34,054 bases of DNA. Source: Syntrophaceae bacterium (lineage in GTDB: Bacteria; Desulfobacterota; Syntrophia; Syntrophales; Smithellaceae). A model generated the notes under the pieces. The model worked only from the letters and a program-made list of their open reading frames with translations. It was not told the DNA's origin and ran no database searches. Numbering within the stretch: position 1 is the stretch's first letter; each line of letters starts with the position of its first letter. Position numbers and translations under genes: made by a program. The DNA lies in the NCBI GenBank assembly GCA_009773315.1, contig WRPE01000034.1:1-34054 (forward strand), in the 5' to 3' direction. Positions 7,771-15,237 of the stretch are shown in pieces.

Positions 7771-9747
7771 ATGTTGAAATTTCTAAGGGATAAAAAGGGA
7801 TTAAATAAGAAGACCATTGCGGGAGTTGTGATCTTTGCAATGGTTATAGTCCTTCTTGCGTCTTTCATATGGATTGGTCCCCGCTTTTTCCCGACAGGTT
7901 TTTTTTACGCGCTCAGAGCAAAAAATACTTTCTCTTATTATGTATTGCGGAACAAACCGCTTTTTTATTATCTGCAAGTGGAAAAAAACGGCAAAGATAT
8001 TCGTGTGGGCGCCGGTGACACATTAGAGATTAATTATCGTGATGAATTTGTCATTAAATCCGTGGTCAGCGATGATTTGAGCGGAAAATATACAACGGCA
8101 ACGGTTGACGGGATAGGCAAGGAAGGGAATCATATCGGCGTGCTGTTGCGCGGCATTGATTTAGTCAATAATATCATGAAAAGCAACGCGAAAGGTACAC
8201 AGGCGGTCAATGTTTATAAAGTCGCCGTTTATTATCAAAAAGAAAAAATAGCCGTGGTGCCAATGCTGGTTGTCATTATGCCTCAAGACTGGCTGAGGTA
8301 TGCGAAAGATTCCAGCAACGTCGGCGTGCAGATTGAATACTTGAAGAGAGCTATCTTCCAAAACAGCGAAGATGTTGGTGTGCGCAAGATTCTTGCGGGC
8401 ATCTATCTCAAGCAAAACCGGACGGATGAGGCCGCTTCGCTTTATGCGGATATTTTACGAATTAAACCTGATGATACCGTGGCCATGAAAGACTTAGCGC
8501 GCTGTTACATTAAAAGGAATCAGAATAATCAGGCTATTGAAACTTTATCTCGCCTTGTAAAAATACAATCACAGGATGCCGAAGTTTTCGCCATGCTGGG
8601 TCTGACATATGGCCATAAAAAATTATGGGACAAAGCGGCTGAATTTTACGGTCAGTCGATCAAAATGGAGCCGGATAATCATGCGGTGAGATTACTGCTG
8701 GCGGAGGCTTATGAGAAGGCGGGCAAAACAAACGCGGCTGTGGAGCAATATCAATACATCACCGGACATTCGCAGGATGCTGCGCCGGCGTGGAGCGCAC
8801 TGGGAAATATTTACCTCAGAAAAAAGGACTATAACAATGCGATCAAGAGCTATACGCAAGTCATACAAAACAGACCTAAAGACGCCGCGGCTTATGCCAA
8901 CCTGGCCATGGCCTATGCCGGGCAAGGTAAATTAAACGAAGAAATGCAAAATTTACAAAAGGCCGTCGCGCTATCACCGGATGAACCTGTTATTCGCTTT
9001 AATCTGGCGGCGGCCTATGAAAGAAGAAAAAAGACGGACGAAGCCGTCAAGGAATACTTGGTTGTTTTGAAAAAGAATCCAGAGGATACCGATGCCCTGG
9101 AGCGCCTGGCGGACCTTACCTTTCAAAGCAAGAAATATGATCAGACTGTTCATTATTACGAAAAATTAGCAAAGAAGTATCCGAATAAATCAAACATATT
9201 TGCCAACCTGGGATTTGCCTATGGCGAAATGAAACAGTACGCCCCGTCGGCTGAGAATTATGAAAAAGCGATCAGGTTGGGCGTGAAAAATCAAACCATG
9301 TATCATAATCTGGCTTACACATACACCAAGTTGGGCAAGGAAAAAGAAGCCGTGGTCTATTATGAAAAGATATCGCCTCAGACCAGACAAACTTTGGGGG
9401 TGATTGCCAACTATTACCTTAAGAATAAGAACTTTGCGCAGGCGATCGGATATTATCAGAGAATTGTGAAGCTTGAGCCCCAAAAAGCTTCATCTTATTT
9501 TAGCCTGGGATATGCCTATGCCTTGAGCAAAGATTGGGATAAGGCTATTGGGAATTATTTAACAGCCCTGAAATACGACCAAGAAGATGATGAAATATAC
9601 GCGCATCTGGGCGATGCCTACGAAAAGAAAGGGCTTTACCCCGAAGCGTTAAAAGCTTATACACACGCCTACGAGATTAATCCTGAAACAAAAGTAGGTG
9701 GAAGAATTCCGAAGATGCGCATTCAGCTTTTACGGGAAAAAGATTAA
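7771..9747 (+). CDS. Membrane-anchored TPR-repeat protein
   Basis: A 658-aa protein with a basic N-terminus, one membrane segment (about residues 16-36), then a roughly 140-residue region of mainly beta character, and from about residue 180 to the end a continuous run of about 13 tetratricopeptide repeats of about 34 residues (for example AEFYGQSIKMEPDNHAVRLL and AIKSYTQVIQNRPKDAAAYA). The topology suggests a periplasmic TPR solenoid tethered to the inner membrane, used as a protein-protein scaffold. Function is not recognised. Its placement between xerD and the kdsA/lpt genes hints at envelope work, but this is inference. It begins 4 bp after xerD and ends 17 bp before kdsA. Confidence 0.88.
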   Translation: MLKFLRDKKGLNKKTIAGVVIFAMVIVLLASFIWIGPRFFPTGFFYALRAKNTFSYYVLRNKPLFYYLQVEKNGKDIRVGAGDTLEINYRDEFVIKSVVSDDLSGKYTTATVDGIGKEGNHIGVLLRGIDLVNNIMKSNAKGTQAVNVYKVAVYYQKEKIAVVPMLVVIMPQDWLRYAKDSSNVGVQIEYLKRAIFQNSEDVGVRKILAGIYLKQNRTDEAASLYADILRIKPDDTVAMKDLARCYIKRNQNNQAIETLSRLVKIQSQDAEVFAMLGLTYGHKKLWDKAAEFYGQSIKMEPDNHAVRLLLAEAYEKAGKTNAAVEQYQYITGHSQDAAPAWSALGNIYLRKKDYNNAIKSYTQVIQNRPKDAAAYANLAMAYAGQGKLNEEMQNLQKAVALSPDEPVIRFNLAAAYERRKKTDEAVKEYLVVLKKNPEDTDALERLADLTFQSKKYDQTVHYYEKLAKKYPNKSNIFANLGFAYGEMKQYAPSAENYEKAIRLGVKNQTMYHNLAYTYTKLGKEKEAVVYYEKISPQTRQTLGVIANYYLKNKNFAQAIGYYQRIVKLEPQKASSYFSLGYAYALSKDWDKAIGNYLTALKYDQEDDEIYAHLGDAYEKKGLYPEALKAYTHAYEINPETKVGGRIPKMRIQLLREKD

Positions 9748-9764
9748 AAAAACAGGGGTACATC

Positions 9765-10631
9765 ATGAAGCAGGTAGAACTAAATAATTTTACAATTGGC
9801 GATCAGACCGGATTTGTTTTCATTGCGGGTCCCTGTGTTCTTGAAAATGAAACGGCGGCCATGGAGATTGCCTCCTATTTAAAGCAACTGACGTTCAAGC
9901 TACAGATTCCTTTCATCTTTAAAGCCTCATATGACAAAGCCAACCGGACATCGATCAAGGCTTACCGCGGACCGGGCATGCAAGATGGCTTGAAAATATT
10001 AAAGAACATTAAAGAAAAAATTGGCGTGCCGATTCTCTCCGATGTACACCGCTTTGAAGAAATTGAAGCGGCGGCCGATATTCTGGATATTATGCAGGTG
10101 CCGGCCTTTCTTTGCCGTCAGACGGACTTTGTTGTGGAAATCGCAAAAAAAGCCCATATCGTCAACATTAAAAAAGGGCAGTTTCTGGCTCCCTGGGATG
10201 TCGTCAATGTCATTGAAAAGATCAAAGCGGCCGGGAATGAGAATATTTTGATTACCGAACGCGGTGCGTCCTTTGGCTATAATAATCTTGTCTTTGATGT
10301 GCGCGCCCTGCCGATTATGCGGGCGATGGGTTATCCGGTGATTTTTGACGCCACGCATTCAGTGCAGCTGCCGGGTGGAGCGGGAGCGGCCTCAAGCGGT
10401 CAACGAGACATGGTGCCCTATCTGGCGCGAGCGGCTGTAGCCGCGGGCGTGGATGGTGTCTTTATGGAAGTCCATCCCGATCCGGAAAAAGCGCTTTGCG
10501 ACGGGGCTAATTCGCTTTATTTGAATTCGCTAGAAGAATTGCTGACGACATTGAAAAAGATTGATGGAATAACAAAGACAGAAGACAGAAGACAGAAGGC
10601 AGAAGACAGAAAACAGAAAACAGAAGGATAA
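9765..10631 (+). CDS. kdsA: 3-deoxy-D-manno-octulosonate 8-phosphate synthase (metal-dependent type)
   Basis: A 288-aa KdsA that condenses phosphoenolpyruvate and arabinose 5-phosphate to KDO 8-phosphate, the first committed step of KDO synthesis. Recognised segments are IAGPCVLE, FKASYDKANRTS, GPGMQDGLKIL, SDVHRFEE, QVPAFLCRQTD, DATHSVQLPGG and MEVHPDPEKALCDGAN. Cys24 in GPCVLE, where E. coli KdsA has Asn, marks the metal-dependent class; the other ligands His, Glu and Asp occur in the DATHS, MEVHP and CDGAN motifs. The last about 18 residues (KTEDRRQ, KAEDRKQ, KTEG) come from a 7-bp tandem repeat and are not part of the enzyme fold. An AGGGG ribosome-binding site precedes ATG. kdsC follows after 4 bp. 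Confidence 0.95.
   Translation: MKQVELNNFTIGDQTGFVFIAGPCVLENETAAMEIASYLKQLTFKLQIPFIFKASYDKANRTSIKAYRGPGMQDGLKILKNIKEKIGVPILSDVHRFEEIEAAADILDIMQVPAFLCRQTDFVVEIAKKAHIVNIKKGQFLAPWDVVNVIEKIKAAGNENILITERGASFGYNNLVFDVRALPIMRAMGYPVIFDATHSVQLPGGAGAASSGQRDMVPYLARAAVAAGVDGVFMEVHPDPEKALCDGANSLYLNSLEELLTTLKKIDGITKTEDRRQKAEDRKQKTEG
10578..10626 (+). repeat. 7-bp tandem repeat (ACAGAAR, 7 units) inside the 3' end of kdsA
   Basis: Seven head-to-tail 7-mers: ACAGAAG x3, GCAGAAG, ACAGAAA x2, ACAGAAG, from 10578 to 10626. Because 7 is not a multiple of 3, three units encode a 7-residue protein period, producing TEDRRQK/AEDRKQK at the KdsA C-terminus. Gain or loss of a unit would shift the frame and change the tail and stop position. 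Confidence 0.92.
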
Positions 10632-10635
10632 GGGT

Positions 10636-11181
10636 ATGTTGAAAGAAGAGATTCAGGGAAAATTGAAAAAGATAAAGATGCTGGTCCTGGATATAGACGG
10701 CGTGATGACGGACGGCAGTATTATCATGGACAGCGACGGACGGGAGATGAAAAATTTTAATGTCAGGGATGGTCATGGTCTGGTCATGATTCAGCGCCAT
10801 GGCATACAGGTTGCCATTCTCACCGGCCGAACATCGACCGTGGTTGATCATCGGGCGCGTGATTTAAAAATAACGGAAGTCTATCAGGGGGCATTGAATA
10901 AGAAGGAAATCTTCGCGCAGATTCTTAAAAAAAACAATCTGACGCCGGACACGATATCTTATATGGGTGACGATATTGTTGATATCCCCGTATTGAAAAT
11001 GGTCGGCTTTTCCGTGGCTGTGGCTGATGCGCTGGATCTGGTGAAAAAAACAGTTGATTATATAACGGTCAACAGAGGTGGGCAAGGCGCGGTCAGGGAG
11101 ATTTGCGAGATGTTGCTTATGGCTCAGGGATACTGGCCTGAAGTCGCTGCCCGCTATGATTTTTCAGAACTTATTCCATGA
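10636..11181 (+). CDS. kdsC: 3-deoxy-D-manno-octulosonate 8-phosphate phosphatase
   Basis: A 181-aa type C0 HAD phosphatase that removes phosphate from KDO 8-phosphate. Motif I is LDIDGVMTDG with nucleophile Asp19 and acid/base Asp21; motif II is the Thr of ILTGRTS; the family segments NVRDGHGLVMIQRHGIQVAI and SYMGDDIVDIPVLKMVG (motif III/IV aspartates) are intact, and NRGGQGAVREICE is the usual C-terminal region. It lacks the cap domain, as expected for KdsC. AAGGATAAGGGT just upstream is a good ribosome-binding site. It directly follows kdsA; the kdsD isomerase found between these genes in many relatives is missing. Confidence 0.95.
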   Translation: MLKEEIQGKLKKIKMLVLDIDGVMTDGSIIMDSDGREMKNFNVRDGHGLVMIQRHGIQVAILTGRTSTVVDHRARDLKITEVYQGALNKKEIFAQILKKNNLTPDTISYMGDDIVDIPVLKMVGFSVAVADALDLVKKTVDYITVNRGGQGAVREICEMLLMAQGYWPEVAARYDFSELIP

Positions 11182-11219
11182 AGAAAACAAACACGGACTA
11201 TTAATCTTAGGGCAGGAAA

Positions 11220-11543
11220 ATGACGCTTGCGTGGATTTATCTGATCATAGCCGGTCTGCTGGAAATCGGCTGGCCGCTGGGTTTCAAATTGTCTCAGACC
11301 ACGTCATACAGAGTTGTCTATATCCTGATGGCCGTGGTGTGCATGGGACTCAGTGGATTTTTTTTGTGGCTGGCGCAAAGAGATATTCCGATTGGAACGG
11401 CTTACGCGGTTTGGACGGGAATCGGTGCATCCGGCACGTTTCTCATCGGTCTGATCGTTTTTCATGATCCCATATCGATGATGCGGATTTTGTCTTTTTT
11501 GCTGATTGTGATGGGCGTGATTGGTTTAAAGATATCTGCCTGA
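11220..11543 (+). CDS. gdx: SMR-family transporter, guanidinium exporter (Gdx/SugE) type
   Basis: A 107-aa small multidrug resistance protein with four membrane helices. The N-terminus WIYLIIAGLLEIGWPLG carries the essential membrane glutamate (Glu15), and the LEIGWP context is typical of SugE/Gdx rather than EmrE/QacE. The later AYAVWTGIGASGTFLIG segment is also family-typical. Characterised Gdx proteins exchange guanidinium for protons across the inner membrane. The 38-bp upstream gap is too short for a guanidine riboswitch and I saw no such motif, so guanidine control is not supported. It sits alone between kdsC and lptC, an unusual intruder in this envelope cluster. Confidence 0.85.
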   Translation: MTLAWIYLIIAGLLEIGWPLGFKLSQTTSYRVVYILMAVVCMGLSGFFLWLAQRDIPIGTAYAVWTGIGASGTFLIGLIVFHDPISMMRILSFLLIVMGVIGLKISA

Positions 11544-11545
11544 TT

Positions 11546-11561
11546 AAAGCCATCCGGCTTT
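11546..11561 (+). terminator. Possible weak terminator hairpin after gdx
   Basis: AAAGCC (11546-11551), loop ATCC, GGCTTT (11556-11561) form a 6-bp stem just after the gdx stop. No T-tract follows, so termination would be weak; it may instead be a processing site between gdx and the lptC promoter. Confidence 0.35.
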
Positions 11562-11607
11562 CGTTATTGCCTTAATCAACCTCAAGGATTTGAAGTGTCC
11601 GAATAGC

Positions 11608-11636
11608 TTTACACGGACGATGGCGAGTGATATAAA
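11608..11636 (+). promoter_or_regulatory. Candidate sigma-70 promoter of lptC
   Basis: TTTACA (11608-11613), 17 bp, TATAAA (11631-11636). The expected start is at or next to the ATG at 11642, so the transcript would be leaderless or nearly so. A GTCCG/CGGAC dyad (11597-11601 and 11614-11618) brackets the -35 box and could be an operator. Confidence 0.5.
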
Positions 11637-11641
11637 GAATC

Positions 11642-12196
11642 ATGAGATTAAATAAAAAAGTAAAAATTATCGCGGCAACACTGATTATTGTTGTGTTTGT
11701 TGCGGCGGCTATTTTTACCATGGTGAGGCTGATTGGCGAAAAAAAGGCGAATATAATAAAAATATTGCCGAATGAAGCGGATGTCCGTATTCAGGATTTT
11801 GTTTATACGGAAGTCGGCCAGGATAATATCCGGTGGGAAGTGAAAGCCAAAAGCGTGCAATATCAAAAGAAACAGAATCTTGCCTTGTTTGATCAAGTTC
11901 ATATAAAATTGACCACGAAGGAAGGCAAAGTATTTACTATGACGGGCGATAAAGGCGAGATGCTAACGGATAAAAAAGATGTTGAAATAAAAGGTCATGT
12001 GGTGATCATCTCCGATACGGGAGACAAATTTACGACCGATTATCTTCGTTACAGCGATGCCCAAAAAAAAATCTATACCAACGCCCCGATCGTGATGGAA
12101 AGTAAACGGATGAAAATACGGGGAGTTGGCTTGTCTATTTTTATAAACAAAGGAGATTTGACTCTGTCTTCCGGAGTTAAAGCCAAAATCAACTGA
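11642..12196 (+). CDS. lptC: LPS export ABC transporter periplasmic protein LptC
   Basis: A 184-aa bitopic protein: short basic N-terminus, one membrane helix (about residues 8-30) and a periplasmic beta-jellyroll domain. Features such as ADVRIQDFVYTEVG, IRWEVKAKSVQY, FTMTGDKGEM and KGHVVIISDTGDKFTTDYLRY fit the LptC/OstA family. It is expected to take LPS from the LptB2FG extractor and hand it to LptA. Its position right before lptA and lptB confirms the call. Length is close to that of E. coli LptC (191 aa). Confidence 0.93.
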   Translation: MRLNKKVKIIAATLIIVVFVAAAIFTMVRLIGEKKANIIKILPNEADVRIQDFVYTEVGQDNIRWEVKAKSVQYQKKQNLALFDQVHIKLTTKEGKVFTMTGDKGEMLTDKKDVEIKGHVVIISDTGDKFTTDYLRYSDAQKKIYTNAPIVMESKRMKIRGVGLSIFINKGDLTLSSGVKAKIN

Positions 12197-12207
12197 TAGG
12201 AAAATTC

Positions 12208-12762
12208 ATGAGAGTAAAAAGTATATATCTTGCCGTTTTTTTTATCCTATTTATAATGAATACTTGTGTGTGGGCTCAGACCGGTTTCGATAAGAAAGAC
12301 ATGTTGCGTAAAACCGGACCGATTGAGATTGTTTCCGACAAGATGGAGGCTTTTCAAGAAAAAAAGATGATTGTTTTTTCCGGCAATGCCGTAGCTCAGC
12401 AAGGCGATATTAAAATGAAAACGGATCGCCTGTCTATTTACTATAAAAAGTCGAATGAAAAGAAAGAAAAAATCGGCAAGCAGGAAATGGAAATGGCGGG
12501 GGATCTTGATAAAATCGAGATGAAAGGTAATGTTAACATAACGCAAAAAGATCTTTCAGCTTCTGGAGATGAAGCTGTTTATTATCAGGAAAACGCGCAA
12601 TTCATCATGACGGGAAATCCCGTATTAAGGCAAGGCAAGAATGTGATCAAAGGGTGCAGAGTTATAATTTTCATTGATGAAAACCGGGGTAAAGTGGAAC
12701 AGTGTGACGCGGAAAATTCAGAAAGGGTTACGGCGATCATCCACCCGCAGGATAAAAAATAA
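12208..12762 (+). CDS. lptA: LPS transport periplasmic protein LptA
   Basis: A 184-aa periplasmic OstA-domain protein. A signal peptide (residues 1 to about 23, ending TCVWAQ) is followed by PIEIVSDKMEAFQEKKMIVFSGNAVAQQGD, the standard LptA entry strand, then repeating beta-strands with DLSASGDEAVYYQ and FIMTGNPVLRQG. LptA oligomers bridge the periplasm between LptC and LptD. It starts 11 bp after lptC. The strand pattern and genomic position make the call firm. Confidence 0.93.
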   Translation: MRVKSIYLAVFFILFIMNTCVWAQTGFDKKDMLRKTGPIEIVSDKMEAFQEKKMIVFSGNAVAQQGDIKMKTDRLSIYYKKSNEKKEKIGKQEMEMAGDLDKIEMKGNVNITQKDLSASGDEAVYYQENAQFIMTGNPVLRQGKNVIKGCRVIIFIDENRGKVEQCDAENSERVTAIIHPQDKK

Positions 12763-12786
12763 ACGATTGAACTATCTCGCGAGCTC

Positions 12787-12823
12787 GCTGCGGAGAATTA
12801 ACGCTCGTCCCGCAGCAGCGGGA
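12787..12823 (+). repeat. Overlapping inverted repeats between lptA and lptB
   Basis: The 95-bp gap 12763-12857 contains two mutually exclusive hairpins. One is GCTGCGG (12787-12793) with CCGCAGC (12810-12816); the other is TCCCGC (12808-12813), loop AGCA, GCGGGA (12818-12823). They share 12810-12813, so only one can form. No T-tract follows. A palindrome CTCGCGAG lies just upstream. It could be an attenuator, an RNA processing site or a small dispersed repeat. Confidence 0.5.
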
Positions 12824-12857
12824 TTGAACGAACTGGCTGACAGCCTTCGGATGTAAA

Positions 12858-13580
12858 ATGAGTCATTTATCGGCAAAAGGACTGCTTAAAATTTATAATA
12901 AAAGAAAAGTGGTCAATCGGATTGATCTCACGATTTCGCCGGGTGAAGTGGTCGGTCTGTTGGGCCCAAACGGCGCCGGAAAGACGACCACTTTTTATAT
13001 GATTGTCGGACTGATCAAGCCGGATGGGGGAGAAATATTTCTGGACGGCGAGGATATCAGCAAGTATCCGATGTACAAACGAGCGCGAAAAGGGTTGAAT
13101 TATCTGCCTCAGGAGCCGTCTATTTTTCGCAAGCTGACCGTCGAGGAAAACATATTGGCTATTCTGGAAACACTCGATATAAGCGACGATGAAAGACAAG
13201 AGAGGCTGAAAGAACTCCTGGGCGAACTGGACCTCACGGCCCTGGCGAAAAACCATGCTTATTCTTTGTCCGGCGGCGAAAGAAGAAGAGTGGAAATAAC
13301 GCGTGCGTTGGTGACTTCACCGAAATATATCCTGTTGGATGAGCCTTTTGCGGGCATTGATCCACTGGCGGTGGCCGATATCCAGAGGATCATTGAAAAA
13401 TTAAAAAATAAAGGGATTGGCATTATCATTTCCGATCATAATGTTCGTGAAACACTTTGTTGTTGCGACCGGGCTTACATTGTTAATGAGGGGGCAATTC
13501 TTGTTCATGGAGAACCGGATGTGATTGCGCAAAGTGAACTGGCTAGAAAATTTTATTTTGGCGAAGATTTTCGTTTATAG
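12858..13580 (+). CDS. lptB: LPS export ABC transporter ATP-binding protein LptB
   Basis: A 240-aa cytoplasmic ATPase of the LptB2FG complex that extracts LPS from the inner membrane. Walker A GPNGAGKT is at residues 36-43, the Q-loop is in YLPQEPSIFRKL, the signature LSGGERRR is near residue 138, Walker B YILLDEPFAGIDP near 158, and the H-loop in IIISDHNVRETL. GERRRVEITRALVTSPKYILLDEPFAG is characteristic of LptB among ABC ATPases. The upstream Shine-Dalgarno is poor. rpoN follows after 27 bp, a conserved proteobacterial arrangement. The partner permeases lptF and lptG are not in this window. Confidence 0.95.
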   Translation: MSHLSAKGLLKIYNKRKVVNRIDLTISPGEVVGLLGPNGAGKTTTFYMIVGLIKPDGGEIFLDGEDISKYPMYKRARKGLNYLPQEPSIFRKLTVEENILAILETLDISDDERQERLKELLGELDLTALAKNHAYSLSGGERRRVEITRALVTSPKYILLDEPFAGIDPLAVADIQRIIEKLKNKGIGIIISDHNVRETLCCCDRAYIVNEGAILVHGEPDVIAQSELARKFYFGEDFRL

Positions 13581-13607
13581 AACCGAATGGATGTGTAACA
13601 GTCGTTT

Positions 13608-15080
13608 ATGGCTTTTGAATTAAAACAGAACTTAAAACTATCTCAGCAACTGATTATGACGCCGCAGCTGCAGCAGGCGATCAAGCTCCTGATATTATCG
13701 CGCCAGGAATTGGTGGAATCGATTAATCAGGAAATGGAAGAAAATCCGTTGCTCGAAGAGGTAGCGCCGGACGAGGCCAGCGCCGAGGAATTGCGCGCCG
13801 GTGTCGAAGACGATGTTCAGTCCATTGAAAAGGAAGACAGTAAGGCCGTCGAACGCACGCAAGAACTGACCGGCGAAGGTGACGGCCGCGAGGAATTTGA
13901 CTGGAATAATTATCTGGAAGATTACGGACCTGTCGGCGTTTCTTATGACAGGCCTGATGCGGATGTTCCAACGATGGATAATGTTTTAACGGAAAGTCCG
14001 TCGCTTGTCGAACACCTGATGTGGCAGATGAAACTGTCGCCCTTTACGGAAAAGGAAGTGCGTGTCGGTTCTCAAATCGTCGGCAACCTTGATCAGAACG
14101 GCTACCTGTGCGCGACCGTGATGGAGATTGCCCAGTTGGAAAATGTCAGTGAAGACAATGTTGAAAGCGTTTTGAAAAAGGTTCAGGAATTTGATCCGCC
14201 AGGCGTGGCAGCCCGCAATCTCCAGGAATGTCTGCTCATTCAAGCCAGGATGTTAACAAAAGAAAATCCTCTTCTGGGAATCATTATACGAGAGCACCTC
14301 AAAGATCTTGAACTGAAAAATTATGTTCATATTGCCCGAAAACTAAAAGTACCGCTTCGCGAAGTGGAAATCGCCGTTCTGTTGATCAGTAAAATGGATC
14401 CCAGGCCGGGGGCCATGTATTCGGAAGAGAAAATTCAATCAATTATTCCCGATGTTTATGTTGTGAAATCGGGAGATGACTATAAGATTATTCTCAACGA
14501 TGATGGTTTGCCGCGCCTGCGGATCAGTAATTTTTATCGTGAACTGATGGGCGGCGTTGGCGGACGGGATCATGTGGAAGAAGAAAACGGCAAAAAATAC
14601 ATCCGCGACAAGGTACAGTCGGCCACCTGGCTGATTAAAAGCATTCAGCAGCGGCAGAAAACGATCTATAAAGTCGCCGAAAGCATCGTTAAACATCAAA
14701 GAGATTTCTTTGATCGCGGTATTGATTATTTAAAACCACTGGTTTTAAGAAATATAGCCGATGATGTGGACATGCATGAATCAACCATCAGCCGTGTTGT
14801 GACGAATAAATATATGCATTCTCATCGCGGTATATTTGAAATGAAATATTTTTTCGGCAGTTCCATCCAGAGAACGTCCGGTGAAAATATTGCCTCGAAA
14901 AGTGTTAAAGAGGAAATAAAGCATCTGGTCGCAACGGAAGACCCTAAAAAGCCCCACAGTGATTGCGAAATCGTTGCTTTACTCAAGGCCAAGGGAATCG
15001 ATATCGCGCGGCGGACGGTTGCCAAGTATCGTGAAATGATTGGAATATTGCCGTCGTCCAAAAGGAAGAAATATTTTTAA
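13608..15080 (+). CDS. rpoN: RNA polymerase sigma-54 factor
   Basis: A 490-aa sigma-54. Region I (residues 1-50) begins MAFELKQNLKLSQQLIMTPQLQQAIKLL and carries the Gln/Leu-rich activator-responsive sequence. An acidic region II spans about 50-120. The core-binding domain follows to about 310, then the DNA-binding region with the helix-turn-helix (DDVDMHESTISRVVTNKY) and the RpoN box ARRTVAKYRE at residues 467-476, which reads the -24 element. All regions are intact and length is normal. It directs promoters that require AAA+ activators. The lptB-rpoN-hpf-ptsN order is widely conserved. I found no convincing -24/-12 promoter in this window. Confidence 0.97.
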   Translation: MAFELKQNLKLSQQLIMTPQLQQAIKLLILSRQELVESINQEMEENPLLEEVAPDEASAEELRAGVEDDVQSIEKEDSKAVERTQELTGEGDGREEFDWNNYLEDYGPVGVSYDRPDADVPTMDNVLTESPSLVEHLMWQMKLSPFTEKEVRVGSQIVGNLDQNGYLCATVMEIAQLENVSEDNVESVLKKVQEFDPPGVAARNLQECLLIQARMLTKENPLLGIIIREHLKDLELKNYVHIARKLKVPLREVEIAVLLISKMDPRPGAMYSEEKIQSIIPDVYVVKSGDDYKIILNDDGLPRLRISNFYRELMGGVGGRDHVEEENGKKYIRDKVQSATWLIKSIQQRQKTIYKVAESIVKHQRDFFDRGIDYLKPLVLRNIADDVDMHESTISRVVTNKYMHSHRGIFEMKYFFGSSIQRTSGENIASKSVKEEIKHLVATEDPKKPHSDCEIVALLKAKGIDIARRTVAKYREMIGILPSSKRKKYF

Positions 15081-15096
15081 AGTTAACGCTTTAAAA
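15075..15096 (+). terminator. AT-rich perfect hairpin across the rpoN stop
   Basis: TTTTAAAG (15075-15082), loop TTAACG, CTTTAAAA (15089-15096) give an 8-bp perfect stem that overlaps the rpoN TAA. It is low in G+C and has no T-tract, so it may be a weak terminator or stability element isolating rpoN from the separate hpf promoter. Confidence 0.35.
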
Positions 15097-15132
15097 TCGT
15101 GATTTAATGAATATATTAAATGAAAATACCGG

Positions 15133-15161
15133 TTGACTTTTGGTTTGGTCGCCACTATAGG
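15133..15161 (+). promoter_or_regulatory. Sigma-70 promoter of hpf
   Basis: TTGACT (15133-15138), 17 bp, TATAGG (15156-15161), pointing to hpf about 70 bp downstream, whose ATG has an AGGGAGGAAAAA ribosome-binding site. An own promoter would uncouple the hibernation factor from the LPS genes. Confidence 0.55.
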
Positions 15162-15237
15162 ACTGACCTTTGTTGTCGGTAGCGGGGGTGCCTTTTAGAG
15201 TAGTTTGGCTGCCTAATTTAATCAGGGAGGAAAAATA

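Noticed and set aside
11182-11219. Guanidine riboswitch before the SMR gene
   Set aside because: The gap is only 38 bp and lacks the paired ACGR-loop hairpins or other known guanidine aptamer features.
12674-12856. 60-codon plus-strand frame from inside lptA to lptB
   Set aside because: It is out of frame with lptA and runs through the hairpin region; no ribosome-binding site and no recognisable protein.
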